Shown here in pieces: positions 35,581 through 45,192 of a stretch of DNA of 64,000 bases. Source of the stretch: Halobacillus litoralis (GTDB taxonomy: Bacteria; Bacillota; Bacilli; Bacillales; Halobacillaceae); the NCBI RefSeq assembly GCF_009856355.1, contig NZ_WMEW01000001.1, positions 496,001 through 560,000 of the forward strand. Direction: 5' to 3'. Within the stretch, counting starts at the first letter, position 1; each line of letters starts with the position of its first letter. The notes beneath the pieces are model-generated. The model saw only the letters and a list, made by a program, of their open reading frames with translations, had not been told where the DNA came from and did not search any database. The translations under genes and the position numbers were made by a program.

Positions 35581-36729
35581 ATGTTGGATGATGAGAAGAA
35601 CGTACATCGAAAACAGTATAAACGGTCAGGCATCGCCTTCAGCGTCCTGGGCGCCATCATTGCTGTTTTCATCGTAACGACCGTATTTCAATGGAAAGGG
35701 ATTTCTATTGAAATCAACACGGAAGAGCCGACAGCGCAGGCGGATGAAGTGAATATCGGACAGAACCAGGAAGATGTCACTCAAGCTGTGAACGAGGTAT
35801 CGCCGGCTGTCGTTGGTATAAGCAACATTCAAAGTTCAGCTCAGGGAACACAACAGGCCGGCACAGGTTCCGGGGTCATTTACAAAGAAGAAGGTGATCA
35901 GGCATTTGTCGTCACCAACCATCATGTTATTGAGAATGCTTCAGCCCTTGAAGTCATCCTTAGTGATGGGACCAAAGTAGAAGCCGAATTAAAAGGCAGC
36001 GACCCATTGACAGACCTGGCCGTTTTACAAATAGATAGCGAACATGTCGAGAAAGTTGCTGATTTAGGAAATGCCGATGACGTAGAGATCGGCCAGACAG
36101 CCATAGCGATCGGCAACCCGCTGGGCATGGAGTTCGCAGGCTCTGCCACCAAAGGAATCATCAGTGGATTGAACCGGAACATCCCGGTGGATATCAACGG
36201 TGACCAGCAGGCCGACTGGCAGACCGAAGTCATACAGACAGATGCAGCCATTAATCCGGGCAACAGTGGTGGTGCGCTGATTAACCTTCAAGGTGAAGTC
36301 ATTGGTATCAACTCTATGAAAATCGCCCAGGCCGAAGTCGAAGGTATTGGCTTTTCGATTCCTATGAACGCAGCCAAGCCTGTGATTGAAGACTTAGAGA
36401 CCAACGGCGAAGTACAACGCCCTTATATGGGAGTTTCCCTGCAGGATGTAAGCCAGATCCCTAATCCTGTTCTGGAAAGTGAACTGGGTTTACCAGCTGA
36501 CATCACCCATGGCGTCCTAGTCCAGGGTGTCGAGGAAGGTTCGCCTGCTCAGGAAGCAGGACTGGAACGTTACGATGTCATCACCGCCATCGACGGAAAT
36601 AAAGTAGACACACTCATCAGTCTACGGCAGTATCTCTACAACCAGTCACAGAACGGAGATACCGTAGAGCTTGAAGTGTACCGGGACGGGAACCCAACCA
36701 CCGTCCAACTCACACTGACCTCTCAGTAA
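35581..36729 (+). CDS. htrA: HtrA-type membrane-anchored serine protease
   Basis: About 382 residues. One N-terminal membrane anchor (about residues 18-38), a trypsin-like domain with His in VVTNHHVIENA, Asp in DPLTDLAVLQ and Ser in NPGNSGGALIN, then one PDZ domain (about 285-380). HtrA degrades misfolded secreted proteins outside the membrane. The ATG at 35581 is used because the upstream GTG coincides with the expected transcription start; the ribosome site AAAGGGG is rather far (13 bases). Its position divergent from cssRS matches the CssRS regulon. Confidence 0.9.
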   Translation: MLDDEKNVHRKQYKRSGIAFSVLGAIIAVFIVTTVFQWKGISIEINTEEPTAQADEVNIGQNQEDVTQAVNEVSPAVVGISNIQSSAQGTQQAGTGSGVIYKEEGDQAFVVTNHHVIENASALEVILSDGTKVEAELKGSDPLTDLAVLQIDSEHVEKVADLGNADDVEIGQTAIAIGNPLGMEFAGSATKGIISGLNRNIPVDINGDQQADWQTEVIQTDAAINPGNSGGALINLQGEVIGINSMKIAQAEVEGIGFSIPMNAAKPVIEDLETNGEVQRPYMGVSLQDVSQIPNPVLESELGLPADITHGVLVQGVEEGSPAQEAGLERYDVITAIDGNKVDTLISLRQYLYNQSQNGDTVELEVYRDGNPTTVQLTLTSQ

Positions 36730-37040
36730 GTATTGAACAGATATGAAGAATACGGATACGAACAGGAAGTAAGTGGAACAGTCAGGCTTCGTCCACCGGA
36801 CCCCAACCCCTATGCCGACGGACAAGAAGGCCTTTCCTGTTTCTACAGCCAGTCAAAGTAAAGTGGAGTCCCGGCTTCTCCTAAAGACTAACCTCCTTTT
36901 TGAGAACCGGGGCAGTTAAAGAAACGACAGATCGACCGGTGTCATCAAACAGCTGAGATCCCCCCCTCCTATCCTGTTTGTTTGATGCCTGCCGCTCCGT
37001 CCTTTCTATGATCGAAGTAAAACCAAATCAACCTCTCTCA
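36730..37040. other. Gene-free stretch after htrA
   Basis: No frame with a ribosome site was found. A weak inverted repeat with CCCGG and CCGGG arms lies near 36872-36917. No clear htrA terminator precedes the hairpin at 37041. Confidence 0.4.
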
Positions 37041-37076
37041 AAAAACCCCTGCACACCGTGTGCAGGGGTTTTTTTC
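37041..37076. terminator. Left copy of duplicated terminator hairpin, junction 3
   Basis: AAAAAACCCCTGCACAC and GTGTGCAGGGGTTTTTTT. The AAAACCCCTGC stem base is shared with the hairpin at 37390-37422. Confidence 0.88.
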
Positions 37077-37389
37077 AGATATAACGGAGAGGGAACATTG
37101 TGTTTTTCCAATACCTTCAGAAACGGAAACTTTTCCAAAGTCAAAAAAAGCGAACCTTTTGATGCTTGGAAAGCCGCCGTTCCTGCAAACGAACGTTTTT
37201 TTGGTTTTGTATCCTGTGAATTAAAAATCTTATAATGAAAATGTTCTTTCGCGGCGACGATTTTTCCATCCGAAGGGAGATAACCTTATCTTAAATAAAA
37301 TCCCGATGCCCACGGCAGGCTTCCATCGTTAAGCGGAACGTGACCAGTCATAAGATATATGAGCACGATAAATCCTATATTTACAGTCT
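37077..37389. repeat. Insert with partial repeat R1, junction 3
   Basis: About 310 bp without a supported gene between two matching hairpins. 37307-37347 resembles the 3' arm of R1 (TGCCCACGGCAGGC..CCATCG.TAAGCGGAACG). Short strings shared with junction 1 (TTTTCCAAAGTCAAA, AATGTTCTTTC) also occur, suggesting a decayed copy of the same kind of element. Confidence 0.55.
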
Positions 37390-37422
37390 AAAAACCCCTG
37401 CCTGTGACCGGCAGGGGTTTTT
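37390..37422. terminator. Right copy of duplicated terminator hairpin, junction 3; terminator of cls
   Basis: AAAAACCCCTGCC and GGCAGGGGTTTTT around TGTGACC. Confidence 0.88.
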
Positions 37423-37425
37423 ACA

Positions 37426-38871
37426 TTATAAGATCGGCGACAACAGCCGGGAGATCGCTTCTTTAAAACGAATCCACGTTGACCTTGATTGATAAAGAGG
37501 CAGGGTAAGTTGAGTAGAATCCATGATATCTTCATGAAAACGGTCGGACAGTTCTGTCGCTGCGTCAGGATGATACAGAAATGCATTGACTTCAAAATTC
37601 AGCCGGAAGCTGCGCACATCAATATTGGCCGTCCCGACGGAAGCGATTTTATCGTCTACGACAATCGTTTTGGCATGGAGGAATCCTTTTTGATAAATAT
37701 AAACCGTGGCCCCCGCCTTCAACATATCACCGATATTCGAATACGTCGCCCAGTAGACAAAAGGGTGATCCGGTTTGTTCGGAATCATAATCCGGACATC
37801 CACGCCTGAAAGAACGGCGACACGAAGGGCATCAAGGAGACTGTCATCCGGAATAAAGTACGGAGTCTGGATATACACGTATTTTTTCGCCGATAAGATC
37901 ATCTTCAAATAGCCGTGTTTGATCTGCTCCCATTCCGAGTCAGGCCCGCTTGAAACAATCTGCATGGCGACATCACCCTTCGGCTCTGCCTTGTAGTAGC
38001 GTTCTTCATAAACAATATCCCTGCGTGAGGCATGGTTCCAATCAAGGATGAAACGCGTCTGCATATTGTTCACAGCTTCCCCCTCCACACGGAGATGGGT
38101 ATCCCGCCAATAGCCGAAACGTTTATTGAACCCGAGGTATTCATCACCAATATTGAACCCGCCCGTATAGCCGATTTTTCCATCAATGATGGCAAGTTTC
38201 CTATGGTTGCGGTAATTAATCTTTAAATTGACCTTCGGTATAAAGGATGGAAAAAAAGACTCCACCTGAATACCGGCCTGCTTCATCTTCTTCAGGTAGC
38301 CTTTCTTCAAAAGCCTTGAGCCCATATCGTCATAGAGAAGCTTTACTTCAAGACCGGCTTGAGCCTTTCGGATCAAGGCGTCTGCGAGACGTTGGCCCAG
38401 ATTATCATCCCGGAGGATATAATACAGCAGATGAATGTGATCCTCTGCCTGTTCAATATCTTCAAGAAGGGCCTGGAATTTCTTCTGTCCATCCGTAAAG
38501 ATCTGGACGGCATTGTTCTGGGAAAGGAGGGCATCGTTATTTTTAAGATGCATGTAAATAAGATCTTCATAAGGAATAATATCTTTATGCTGGACTTCCA
38601 GATGCCCTTCCTTTATAGCCGTCAACTGCTCCTGAACAGCTGTAAGGAGGCCCAGCCGGCTTTTTTTATCCCATGTGAAGATTTCTTTCCGGTTCAGGCG
38701 CCTCCCGAAAATCAGGTACAGCAGGAAGCCTGCAATAGGAATGAATAAAAGCACCATGAGCCAGGCCCACGTCGCACTGGCATCCCTCCGCTCAAGGAAA
38801 ATGATCGCCAGGGCCAGCAGGACGTTTAATCCAAGAATAATACTTAATAAGATCGGAAATATGTCTACCAT
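37426..38871 (-). CDS. cls: Cardiolipin synthase
   Basis: About 481 residues. Two N-terminal membrane helices (about 5-60) precede two phospholipase D domains, each with an HKD motif: NHRKLAIIDGKIGYTGGFNIGDEY and LHAKTIVVDDKIASVGTANID. It condenses two phosphatidylglycerol molecules to cardiolipin and glycerol; in halophiles cardiolipin rises with salt. ATG 38871, with AGGTG upstream, is preferred; a GTG two codons earlier is possible. Confidence 0.93.
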   Translation of the reverse strand: MVDIFPILLSIILGLNVLLALAIIFLERRDASATWAWLMVLLFIPIAGFLLYLIFGRRLNRKEIFTWDKKSRLGLLTAVQEQLTAIKEGHLEVQHKDIIPYEDLIYMHLKNNDALLSQNNAVQIFTDGQKKFQALLEDIEQAEDHIHLLYYILRDDNLGQRLADALIRKAQAGLEVKLLYDDMGSRLLKKGYLKKMKQAGIQVESFFPSFIPKVNLKINYRNHRKLAIIDGKIGYTGGFNIGDEYLGFNKRFGYWRDTHLRVEGEAVNNMQTRFILDWNHASRRDIVYEERYYKAEPKGDVAMQIVSSGPDSEWEQIKHGYLKMILSAKKYVYIQTPYFIPDDSLLDALRVAVLSGVDVRIMIPNKPDHPFVYWATYSNIGDMLKAGATVYIYQKGFLHAKTIVVDDKIASVGTANIDVRSFRLNFEVNAFLYHPDAATELSDRFHEDIMDSTQLTLPLYQSRSTWIRFKEAISRLLSPIL

Positions 38872-38973
38872 GTACACACCTGCCTTTAATGAACACCATT
38901 TCTCTCAATATATCATATTCTTCGTCTCATCCAGGTTTGTAAAGGAATGAAATCATCTAAAAAATACCATAAA

Positions 38974-39005
38974 AAAAGACAGGCGCTTCTTATGATGCCT
39001 GTCTC
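38974..39005 (-). terminator. Terminator after niaR
   Basis: AGACAGGC and GCCTGTCT arms; minus strand ends TTTTTTTAT. Confidence 0.85.
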
Positions 39006-39013
39006 CTGCACGT

Positions 39014-39562
39014 CTATCCCTGATATTCCAGGAGGATCCCTGCTTCCTTAAGAGCCTGCTCTGCTTCATCAAGAGCTTCTCTGCTCTCTGCAGCGATTGT
39101 ATGAGTATGGATGCCGCCCGTAAGCTCGAGTAGGAAAGGAGCATTGGTGGAACGGACTTTTTCGATGAATTTTTTCACATCCCGGCGGTTTGAGATTTGA
39201 AGTCGTGCGGTCAGATCACCATAAACCGGGTGCTCTACCACAACGTCGCGGACGTGGACGCCGTGATCGACCAGTATATTCAATTCATCTTCCGTCTCAC
39301 TGCCTTCGTGACGGCAGACAATCGTCCGTTGGTAAGCCAGATCTTCCTTAGCCTCTGACATATACATATAGCCCTGACTGGTAGCGACAATCGGTTCGTT
39401 CCCCGCTTTTAACAGAGAGACGTCACCGACGATCACCTGCCTTGTTACATTCATTTCTTCAGCCAGAGCACTTCCTGTAATTGGTACCCCCCGCTGTTTC
39501 AGGAGGGTGAGGATGTACTCCCGCCTTTCATTTGCTTTCATTTTCTTAGAAGATTGACTCAT
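39014..39562 (-). CDS. niaR: NAD biosynthesis repressor NiaR (YrxA family)
   Basis: About 182 residues: an N-terminal helix-turn-helix (RREYILTLLKQRGVPITGSALAEEMNVTRQVIVGDVSLL) and a C-terminal 3H domain with three conserved histidines (VVEHPVYGDL, GGIHTHTIAAES). Family members bind nicotinic acid and repress nad and niacin-transport genes. No nad gene lies in this window, so targets are elsewhere. ATG 39562 is eight bases after AAGGGG; one two codons earlier is possible. Confidence 0.88.
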   Translation of the reverse strand: MSQSSKKMKANERREYILTLLKQRGVPITGSALAEEMNVTRQVIVGDVSLLKAGNEPIVATSQGYMYMSEAKEDLAYQRTIVCRHEGSETEDELNILVDHGVHVRDVVVEHPVYGDLTARLQISNRRDVKKFIEKVRSTNAPFLLELTGGIHTHTIAAESREALDEAEQALKEAGILLEYQG

Positions 39563-39639
39563 AGACATGACCCCTTCGTGCAAATTACGTACCCCTATCT
39601 TACCATAATAAGACAATGTTCAGGAAGCTTGGCAGGGAG

Positions 39640-41103
39640 TCACCCCTGCTCAAGCGTCCACCCTGACAGATTCCACTTTTCGATCGAGAAGGTACTTTCC
39701 CCAAGAGAAGTAAACAAAATATGCTCTTCCTCCGGCTGCGGGAAAATCCGGGATGTGAAGACCTCCTCGCCTCCGTTCACGAAAATTTCCAGGCTTGATG
39801 TGTCCGCGAAGATTCTCAAGCTGTTCAACGGCTGCTCCAGACGGACTCTCCGGAATTCTGTTTTCGAATGCTCGTCCAGACGGGGGCGTGACAAAGTCAA
39901 AACGCCTTTCCGATAGCTGAGAGAAGCATATTGATAGAATTCCAGCGCAAACTGATCCCCGAGCTTTTCAAATTCAAGATTCAGTTCGATAGACCGTCCC
40001 TCTACTCCTCTGACAGCTTTCTGGTCATTCTCTATGGTGATGGATGAATGCAGAAGGACCGGTCCCCTCATTGCCTGCAGCTCCTCCGCGGGGGACTGCA
40101 TCAGCCGGCCGTCCTTCCATGTCAATTCTCTTGGAAGTGTAAGAGCATGTATCCAATGGTTGGCGGTCGTCGGATGAGCCTCTTCCTCTTGATCCGGAAC
40201 GCCCATCCATCCTATAAGCAGACGTCTTCCCTGCTCATCCTCCATCGTCTGGGGCGCATAAAACTCAAAGCCCCGGTCAAGCTCCCGAAAAGCTCCATGA
40301 TCAAAGCTTCCTGTATCATAATCCAGTGTTCCCGTGAAAAATCCGCTTTGATAAGTGTTGGCGTAGTCCATACCATCCGGTTCAAGCCCCTGTGGAGAAA
40401 CAATCAATACATCCCGGCCGTTCAAAGGAAAGAGATCCGGGCACTCCCACATATAACCGAATGCTTTCAGCGGCCCTCGGAAACTCCCTGCGGCAGGGCC
40501 GATAAACTCCCAGTTTTCCAGGTCCTGTGATTGATACAAAAGGACCTGCCCCTGCTTGTCCATCGTCTGCGCCCCGACAATCATGTACCAGTTCCCTTCA
40601 TGATGCCACACTTTCGGATCACGGAAATGGCTCGTATACCCTTCAGGACGCTCGATGACGACACCCTTTTTCTTAAAGTTTATCCCATCAACCGAAACAG
40701 CGGCACACTGATACTCTTCTTCAGGACCTGTGTCTCCATCTAGATTTCCCGTATAGAAAAGATGGAGTTGATCATCGGCAACGACAGCACTTCCTGAGAA
40801 CGCTCCGTCCTTATCAAACCATTCAGATGGTGTCAGCGCCGGCGTTTGCTCGGTCCAGTGAATCAAATCCTCCGAGGTCCGATGCCCCCAGAACTTGGCT
40901 CCATGGCCTGTATGAAAAGGCAGCCACTGATAAAACAAGTGATAGGTCCCGTTCCACTGAATCCATCCGTTCGGATCATTCATCAATCCTGTTGGAGGCA
41001 TATGATGGTATGTGAGGCGGTAGGGATCCGCTTCAACGCTGCCTTGGTTTTTACGTATTTCTGCTTCTGCCAGTTCCCTCAGTTCCTCATCTCGATCAGC
41101 CAA
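39640..41103 (-). CDS. scrB: Sucrose-6-phosphate hydrolase (GH32)
   Basis: About 487 residues with a five-blade propeller and C-terminal beta-sandwich. Catalytic motifs: GLMNDPNGW (nucleophile Asp), SHFRDPKV (transition-state Asp) and MWECPDLF (acid/base Glu). It splits sucrose-6-phosphate, made by a sucrose PTS, into glucose-6-phosphate and fructose. A TTG start six bases after AAAGGGGG is preferred because the ATG two codons earlier abuts that site. No sucrose-specific EIIBC gene is adjacent; an EIIA-Glc gene lies upstream. Confidence 0.92.
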   Translation of the reverse strand: MADRDEELRELAEAEIRKNQGSVEADPYRLTYHHMPPTGLMNDPNGWIQWNGTYHLFYQWLPFHTGHGAKFWGHRTSEDLIHWTEQTPALTPSEWFDKDGAFSGSAVVADDQLHLFYTGNLDGDTGPEEEYQCAAVSVDGINFKKKGVVIERPEGYTSHFRDPKVWHHEGNWYMIVGAQTMDKQGQVLLYQSQDLENWEFIGPAAGSFRGPLKAFGYMWECPDLFPLNGRDVLIVSPQGLEPDGMDYANTYQSGFFTGTLDYDTGSFDHGAFRELDRGFEFYAPQTMEDEQGRRLLIGWMGVPDQEEEAHPTTANHWIHALTLPRELTWKDGRLMQSPAEELQAMRGPVLLHSSITIENDQKAVRGVEGRSIELNLEFEKLGDQFALEFYQYASLSYRKGVLTLSRPRLDEHSKTEFRRVRLEQPLNSLRIFADTSSLEIFVNGGEEVFTSRIFPQPEEEHILFTSLGESTFSIEKWNLSGWTLEQG

Positions 41104-41254
41104 TGTCATCCCCCTTTATGTATAAATACCTGATTCTTTCCACCTATTATATAGCGTTTCCTGTCTGTTTTCCATTGGTACACGGGCAGATATCTAAGAT
41201 TCCTTCCCCTCCGGAAAACTCCACTGACTCCTACATGCATCATAAAAAAGAGAA

Positions 41255-41288
41255 AAGCCTAAAACACAAAGGCATTTTAGGCTTCTTC
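41255..41288 (-). terminator. Terminator after the EIIA-Glc gene
   Basis: AAGCCTAAAA and TTTTAGGCTT; the minus strand continues TTCTCTTTTTT. Confidence 0.85.
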
Positions 41289-41291
41289 TAT

Positions 41292-41786
41292 TTACTTCGT
41301 CGTTAAGACAGCCACCGTGGACTGACCCGCTTCCGCATGATCACTATAGGATGGTTCAAAAGAGTCCACGATATCGTCATAGTTGGTAATGATGACAGGC
41401 GTAATCGTGCTCTTCGCTTTTTCCTTAACAAGGTCCATATCAAAGGTGATCAAATGATCTCCAGCCTTCACCTGGTCTCCGGCTTTTACGTGGCCTTCGA
41501 ATCCTTCGCCTTCCATAGATACCGTTTCAAGACCGATGTGGACAAGGACTTCCACGCCGGATTTCGTTTTGATTCCTACGGCATGGTTGGTTGGGAACAG
41601 TTGAACGATTTCTCCGGATACAGGACTGACTACTTTTCCGTCTGCGGGTTCAATAGCAACGCCATCGCCCATCATACGCTGACTGAATACAGGATCATCC
41701 ACTTCATCAAGAGCGACTACTTTTCCGCTGACAGGAGCAGTCAGCTGCTCTTCTTCATTTTTTTTACCGAATAATTTTTTAAACAT
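41292..41786 (-). CDS. PTS glucose-type EIIA component
   Basis: A 164-residue soluble EIIA-Glc domain: APVSGKVVALDEVDDPVFSQRMMGDG, and the phosphorylated His in VLVHIGLETVSMEG. It receives phosphate from HPr and passes it to an EIIB of a glucose, sucrose or trehalose permease lacking its own IIA. The scrB gene directly downstream suggests use in sucrose uptake, though a terminator separates them. Start ATG follows AAAGGA. Confidence 0.92.
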   Translation of the reverse strand: MFKKLFGKKNEEEQLTAPVSGKVVALDEVDDPVFSQRMMGDGVAIEPADGKVVSPVSGEIVQLFPTNHAVGIKTKSGVEVLVHIGLETVSMEGEGFEGHVKAGDQVKAGDHLITFDMDLVKEKAKSTITPVIITNYDDIVDSFEPSYSDHAEAGQSTVAVLTTK

Positions 41787-41894
41787 ACGGCACCGTCCTT
41801 TATGAATGTAAGAATGTTAAAGATAGATTCACGGTTGTTCATGAAGCTACTTTTACTTTTCCCTGCACCGAAAAGGATAAACGCTGAACAAAAC

Positions 41895-41921
41895 AAAAAG
41901 CCGGACAAGTGTCACGGCTTT
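41895..41921 (-). terminator. Terminator after methionine gamma-lyase gene
   Basis: AAAGCCG and CGGCTTT arms; minus strand ends TTTTTGTTTTG. Confidence 0.8.
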
Positions 41922-41927
41922 GACGCG

Positions 41928-43109
41928 TTAATCAACTTCCGAGAGGGACTGATATAAATCATACCAAATATCGTCCACGGCTTCGAGTCCGACGGATATA
42001 CGGATGAGCGATTCATGAATGCCCATAGCGTTCCGCTGCTCTTCAGGAACGACTGCATGAGTCATGGAAGCAGGATGCTGGATCAATGTTTCGGCATCTC
42101 CCAGACTGACTGCAATCTTAATGAGGTCCAGCCGGTTGATGAACCGCTCCGCTTCCTCCCGTCCGCCGTTCAATTCAAATGCAATGACTCCCCCTCCGGT
42201 CTTCATTTGATTCTGCACGACAGCCCCCTGCCTGTCATCTTGAAAACCCGGGTAATACACGTTCTTCACTTTCGGATGACGCATCAGGCGGGCGGCTATT
42301 TCTGACGCATTGGCACTATGACGGTCCATCCGGAGGTGCATCGTTTTCATACCTCTGATTAACAGCCAGGCATCAAAAGGAGATAAAATCCCTCCGATAT
42401 CCTTCTGTTGGGAAGAAGCCAGTTTTTCCATGAATGAATGACTGCCTACGACGACACCCGCCACCACATCGCCGTGTCCTCCTATATATTTCGTGGCACT
42501 GTGAACAACAACGTCGCATCCAAGATCGAGCGGCCGCTGCAGATAGGGCGTGCAGAACGTATTATCAACAACCACAGGAGCGCCTGTCGAAGAGGCTGTC
42601 CGGGACACCATTTCCAAGTCGATGACTTTCATCGTTGGATTAATCGGCGTTTCTACGAAAATACAGGCCGTCCGATCCGTCATGGTCTGCTTCAATTCCT
42701 CTGCGGTCTCCATGGAGCAGAAATCATGAGTGATTCCATATTTCTCTTCCATCATCTTCAGCAGACCATACGTACATCCATAAAGCCCATTGGAGCAGAC
42801 AATGTGGTCACCGGCTTTCGTAAGTGCAATAAGGACAGCCGAAACCGCTGCCATACCGGATGCAAAAGCCAGTCCTTTTTCCCCACCTTCCAGAGCAGCC
42901 ATTCTTTCTTCAAACTGGGCGACGGTTGGATTTCCCAGCCTTGAATAAATGTATCCCTCCTCCTCACCAGCAAACCTCCGCGCTCCTTCCTGCGCAGAAG
43001 CAAACGAAAACGTGGAGGTTTGATAGATCGGGGTGGTCAGACTTCCCGTTTCATTATTTTTACATGACTCATTGTGGATCATCTTTGTTTCCATATGTTT
43101 CTTTCTCAT
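41928..43109 (-). CDS. megL: Methionine gamma-lyase
   Basis: A 393-residue PLP enzyme of the Cys/Met metabolism family. Lys of the Schiff base is in VHSATKYIGGHGDVVAG; YSRLGNPTV binds phosphate from the neighbouring subunit. The string NGLYGCTYGLL places Cys next to the active-site Tyr, as in true methionine gamma-lyases, rather than the Gly/Ser common in cystathionine enzymes. It would split methionine to methanethiol, ammonia and 2-oxobutyrate. A perfect cre site lies just upstream, which fits a catabolic role. Cystathionine lyase activity is the main alternative. Confidence 0.82.
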   Translation of the reverse strand: MRKKHMETKMIHNESCKNNETGSLTTPIYQTSTFSFASAQEGARRFAGEEEGYIYSRLGNPTVAQFEERMAALEGGEKGLAFASGMAAVSAVLIALTKAGDHIVCSNGLYGCTYGLLKMMEEKYGITHDFCSMETAEELKQTMTDRTACIFVETPINPTMKVIDLEMVSRTASSTGAPVVVDNTFCTPYLQRPLDLGCDVVVHSATKYIGGHGDVVAGVVVGSHSFMEKLASSQQKDIGGILSPFDAWLLIRGMKTMHLRMDRHSANASEIAARLMRHPKVKNVYYPGFQDDRQGAVVQNQMKTGGGVIAFELNGGREEAERFINRLDLIKIAVSLGDAETLIQHPASMTHAVVPEEQRNAMGIHESLIRISVGLEAVDDIWYDLYQSLSEVD

Positions 43110-43129
43110 ATCCCTTCCCCTTCCTTCAT

Positions 43130-43143
43130 TGTAAGCGTTTGCA
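43130..43143. promoter_or_regulatory. CcpA cre operator upstream of megL
   Basis: TGTAAGCGTTTGCA fits the cre consensus TGNAANCGNWNNCA at every defined position, 21 bp upstream of the megL start, where CcpA binding would repress. Confidence 0.75.
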
Positions 43144-43339
43144 TTAATAGTTTATCAAAAAAAGAGGGAAAAGGCTCCCCCTTTATCTACTATATTCATT
43201 TCACATGCTCTCGTTCTTCCACGCTGTCTCTGCTCCGATATTCCTGGATATGTCAGGTGAAAACTTATATTCAGGTCAAATACATGATTTGGTATGAAAA
43301 GGAAACACTGAGAGAAAATCACCTTTGAGGAGGGTTACT

Positions 43340-44926
43340 ATGACACAGTACGAACATTGGACACAACCTGAACCTTTATGGAGGGAAGACACTTCCTTGT
43401 CTTCCTATGAACCGTTAAAAGAAGATACATCTGCGGAAGTCGCTGTTATCGGTGGTGGAATTACCGGAATAACGACGGCATACCTGCTGGCGAAAACCGG
43501 CCGAAAAGTCGTCCTGCTTGAAGAAGATCGATTAATCAACGGCACATCCGGGCATACAACAGCCAAAGTCACCGCTCAGCACGGATTGATTTATCACGAG
43601 CTGATTAAGCACTTTGGTGAAGAACAAGCCTCCCTCTATTACCAGGCTCAGACGAAGGCTCTCCATACCATGAAAGAGTGGGTGGATAAGTACAACATTT
43701 CCTGTGACTGGGCGCAGGAAGACGCCTGTTTATTCGCAACCACCCGTAAAGGCTCCTTAAAGCTGGAAAAGGAGTACGAGGCCTATGAAAAACTGGACAT
43801 CCCCGGGGGTACCGGTCATGCACTCCCTTTCAGCCTGGATGCTGAAAAAACACTGCACATGAAAGATCAGGCACGGTTCCATCCTGTGAAATATTTAAAG
43901 GCACTCGCCGAAGAATTTGTAAATCTCGGCGGAGAGATTTACGAACAGACGAAAGCGGTCGATGTCACTGAAAAAGACCGGCTTGAAGTGAAAACAGGCA
44001 GCGGACACACCGTCTCTTGTGAGAAATTGGTATCCTGCAGCCATTTCCCTTTTTATGATGGAAAAGGCCTCTACTTTTCCCGGATGTATGCTGAGAGATC
44101 CTATGTGATCGCTGTCGAACCGGAACAGGAAGTCCCTGAAGGCATGTACCTTTCTATCGATGAACCGAAGCGCTCCATCCGAACGGCCGATTACGACGGA
44201 AAAAAAGTGCTGATCATTGGCGGGGAAAGCCATAAAACCGGACAGGGTGTCGATACAAGCTTCCACTACCGGGCACTCGAAGAATTTGCTGCCGTGACGT
44301 TCGGCGTCAGGAAGAAGCTTTTCCAATGGTCGGCTCAGGATTTAACGACGCTTGATAAAGTCCCCTATATCGGGCCGATTACTCGAAGAAATGACCGGAT
44401 TTTCATCGCGACCGGATTCCGCAAATGGGGGATGACAAATGGGACACTGGCTGCCCAGCTGATCACCGAATATGTATGTGGGGAAACGTCGTTGTTCCAT
44501 GACCTTTTCAAACCTTCCCGGTTCAAGTCAGATCCGAGTATGAAACAGTTCATATCCCAGAATTTCGATGTAGCCTCCCACCTTGTGGAAGGAAAAGTCG
44601 AACTGGTGGAGGATACACCGAATCGTTTACAGAAAGGCGAAGGAATGGTCGTGCAATGGAAAGGGCAGCGGGCCGGTGCCTTTCGGGATGATGATGGACA
44701 GCTGCACGTCGTGGATACGACCTGTACACACCTCGGATGTGAGGTGGAATGGAACAGTGCGGAGCATTCATGGGACTGTCCCTGCCATGGCTCCCGCTTT
44801 TCTTATGACGGATCAGTCATGGAAGGACCGGCAGATCAGCCGCTGCTGAAGATAGCAATTGATAACCAGACTGAACTCCCGTTTCAAAGCCTTGATGATC
44901 CCGATCAGCCACAAGACACTCCATAA
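43340..44926 (+). CDS. FAD oxidoreductase with C-terminal Rieske domain (YhfW-like)
   Basis: A 528-residue fusion. Residues about 35-395 are a DAO-type flavoprotein (AEVAVIGGGITGITTAYLLA, then E in LLEEDRL). Residues about 430-520 form a Rieske [2Fe-2S] domain with CTHLGC and CPCHGSRFS supplying two Cys and two His ligands. The architecture is that of Bacillus YhfW; electrons probably pass between the cluster and FAD, but the substrate is unknown. ATG 43340 follows GAGGAGG. Confidence 0.88.
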   Translation: MTQYEHWTQPEPLWREDTSLSSYEPLKEDTSAEVAVIGGGITGITTAYLLAKTGRKVVLLEEDRLINGTSGHTTAKVTAQHGLIYHELIKHFGEEQASLYYQAQTKALHTMKEWVDKYNISCDWAQEDACLFATTRKGSLKLEKEYEAYEKLDIPGGTGHALPFSLDAEKTLHMKDQARFHPVKYLKALAEEFVNLGGEIYEQTKAVDVTEKDRLEVKTGSGHTVSCEKLVSCSHFPFYDGKGLYFSRMYAERSYVIAVEPEQEVPEGMYLSIDEPKRSIRTADYDGKKVLIIGGESHKTGQGVDTSFHYRALEEFAAVTFGVRKKLFQWSAQDLTTLDKVPYIGPITRRNDRIFIATGFRKWGMTNGTLAAQLITEYVCGETSLFHDLFKPSRFKSDPSMKQFISQNFDVASHLVEGKVELVEDTPNRLQKGEGMVVQWKGQRAGAFRDDDGQLHVVDTTCTHLGCEVEWNSAEHSWDCPCHGSRFSYDGSVMEGPADQPLLKIAIDNQTELPFQSLDDPDQPQDTP

Positions 44927-44957
44927 ACATAAAGCCTTGAAAAAAAGATGGGAATGA

Positions 44958-45002
44958 GGAAAAGCCGGAACGATGTTTCAGCATCGTTCCGGCTTTTCCT
45001 TT
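44958..45002 (+). terminator. Terminator after the FAD-Rieske gene
   Basis: AAAAGCCGGAACGATG and CATCGTTCCGGCTTTT around TTTCAG, followed by CCTTTT. Confidence 0.9.
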
Positions 45003-45192
45003 TCCACTTCATCCACACCCTCTTCTTCCCACACCCGCTTCCCCTATCGCCCCACTCCGGGTGTCAGCCATCTCCCTGGTAAAGGAATCCTAACAAATGG
45101 GTCCAGAGCTTTTCTTTCTATCCAGCTGCTTCTTTGGTGCTATAATGAATCGGACACACGTCTATCACCTTTCAAAAGAGAGGAGAACAGAG

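Noticed and set aside
39014..39562. NiaR controlling the kyn genes for NAD synthesis
   Set aside because: The pair kynUB plus kynA leads to anthranilate; no kynurenine monooxygenase or hydroxyanthranilate dioxygenase is present, so no NAD route is supported here.
41150..41166. cre-like sequence upstream of scrB
   Set aside because: GGAAACGCTATA has several mismatches at defined positions, unlike the sites at 43130 and 56597.
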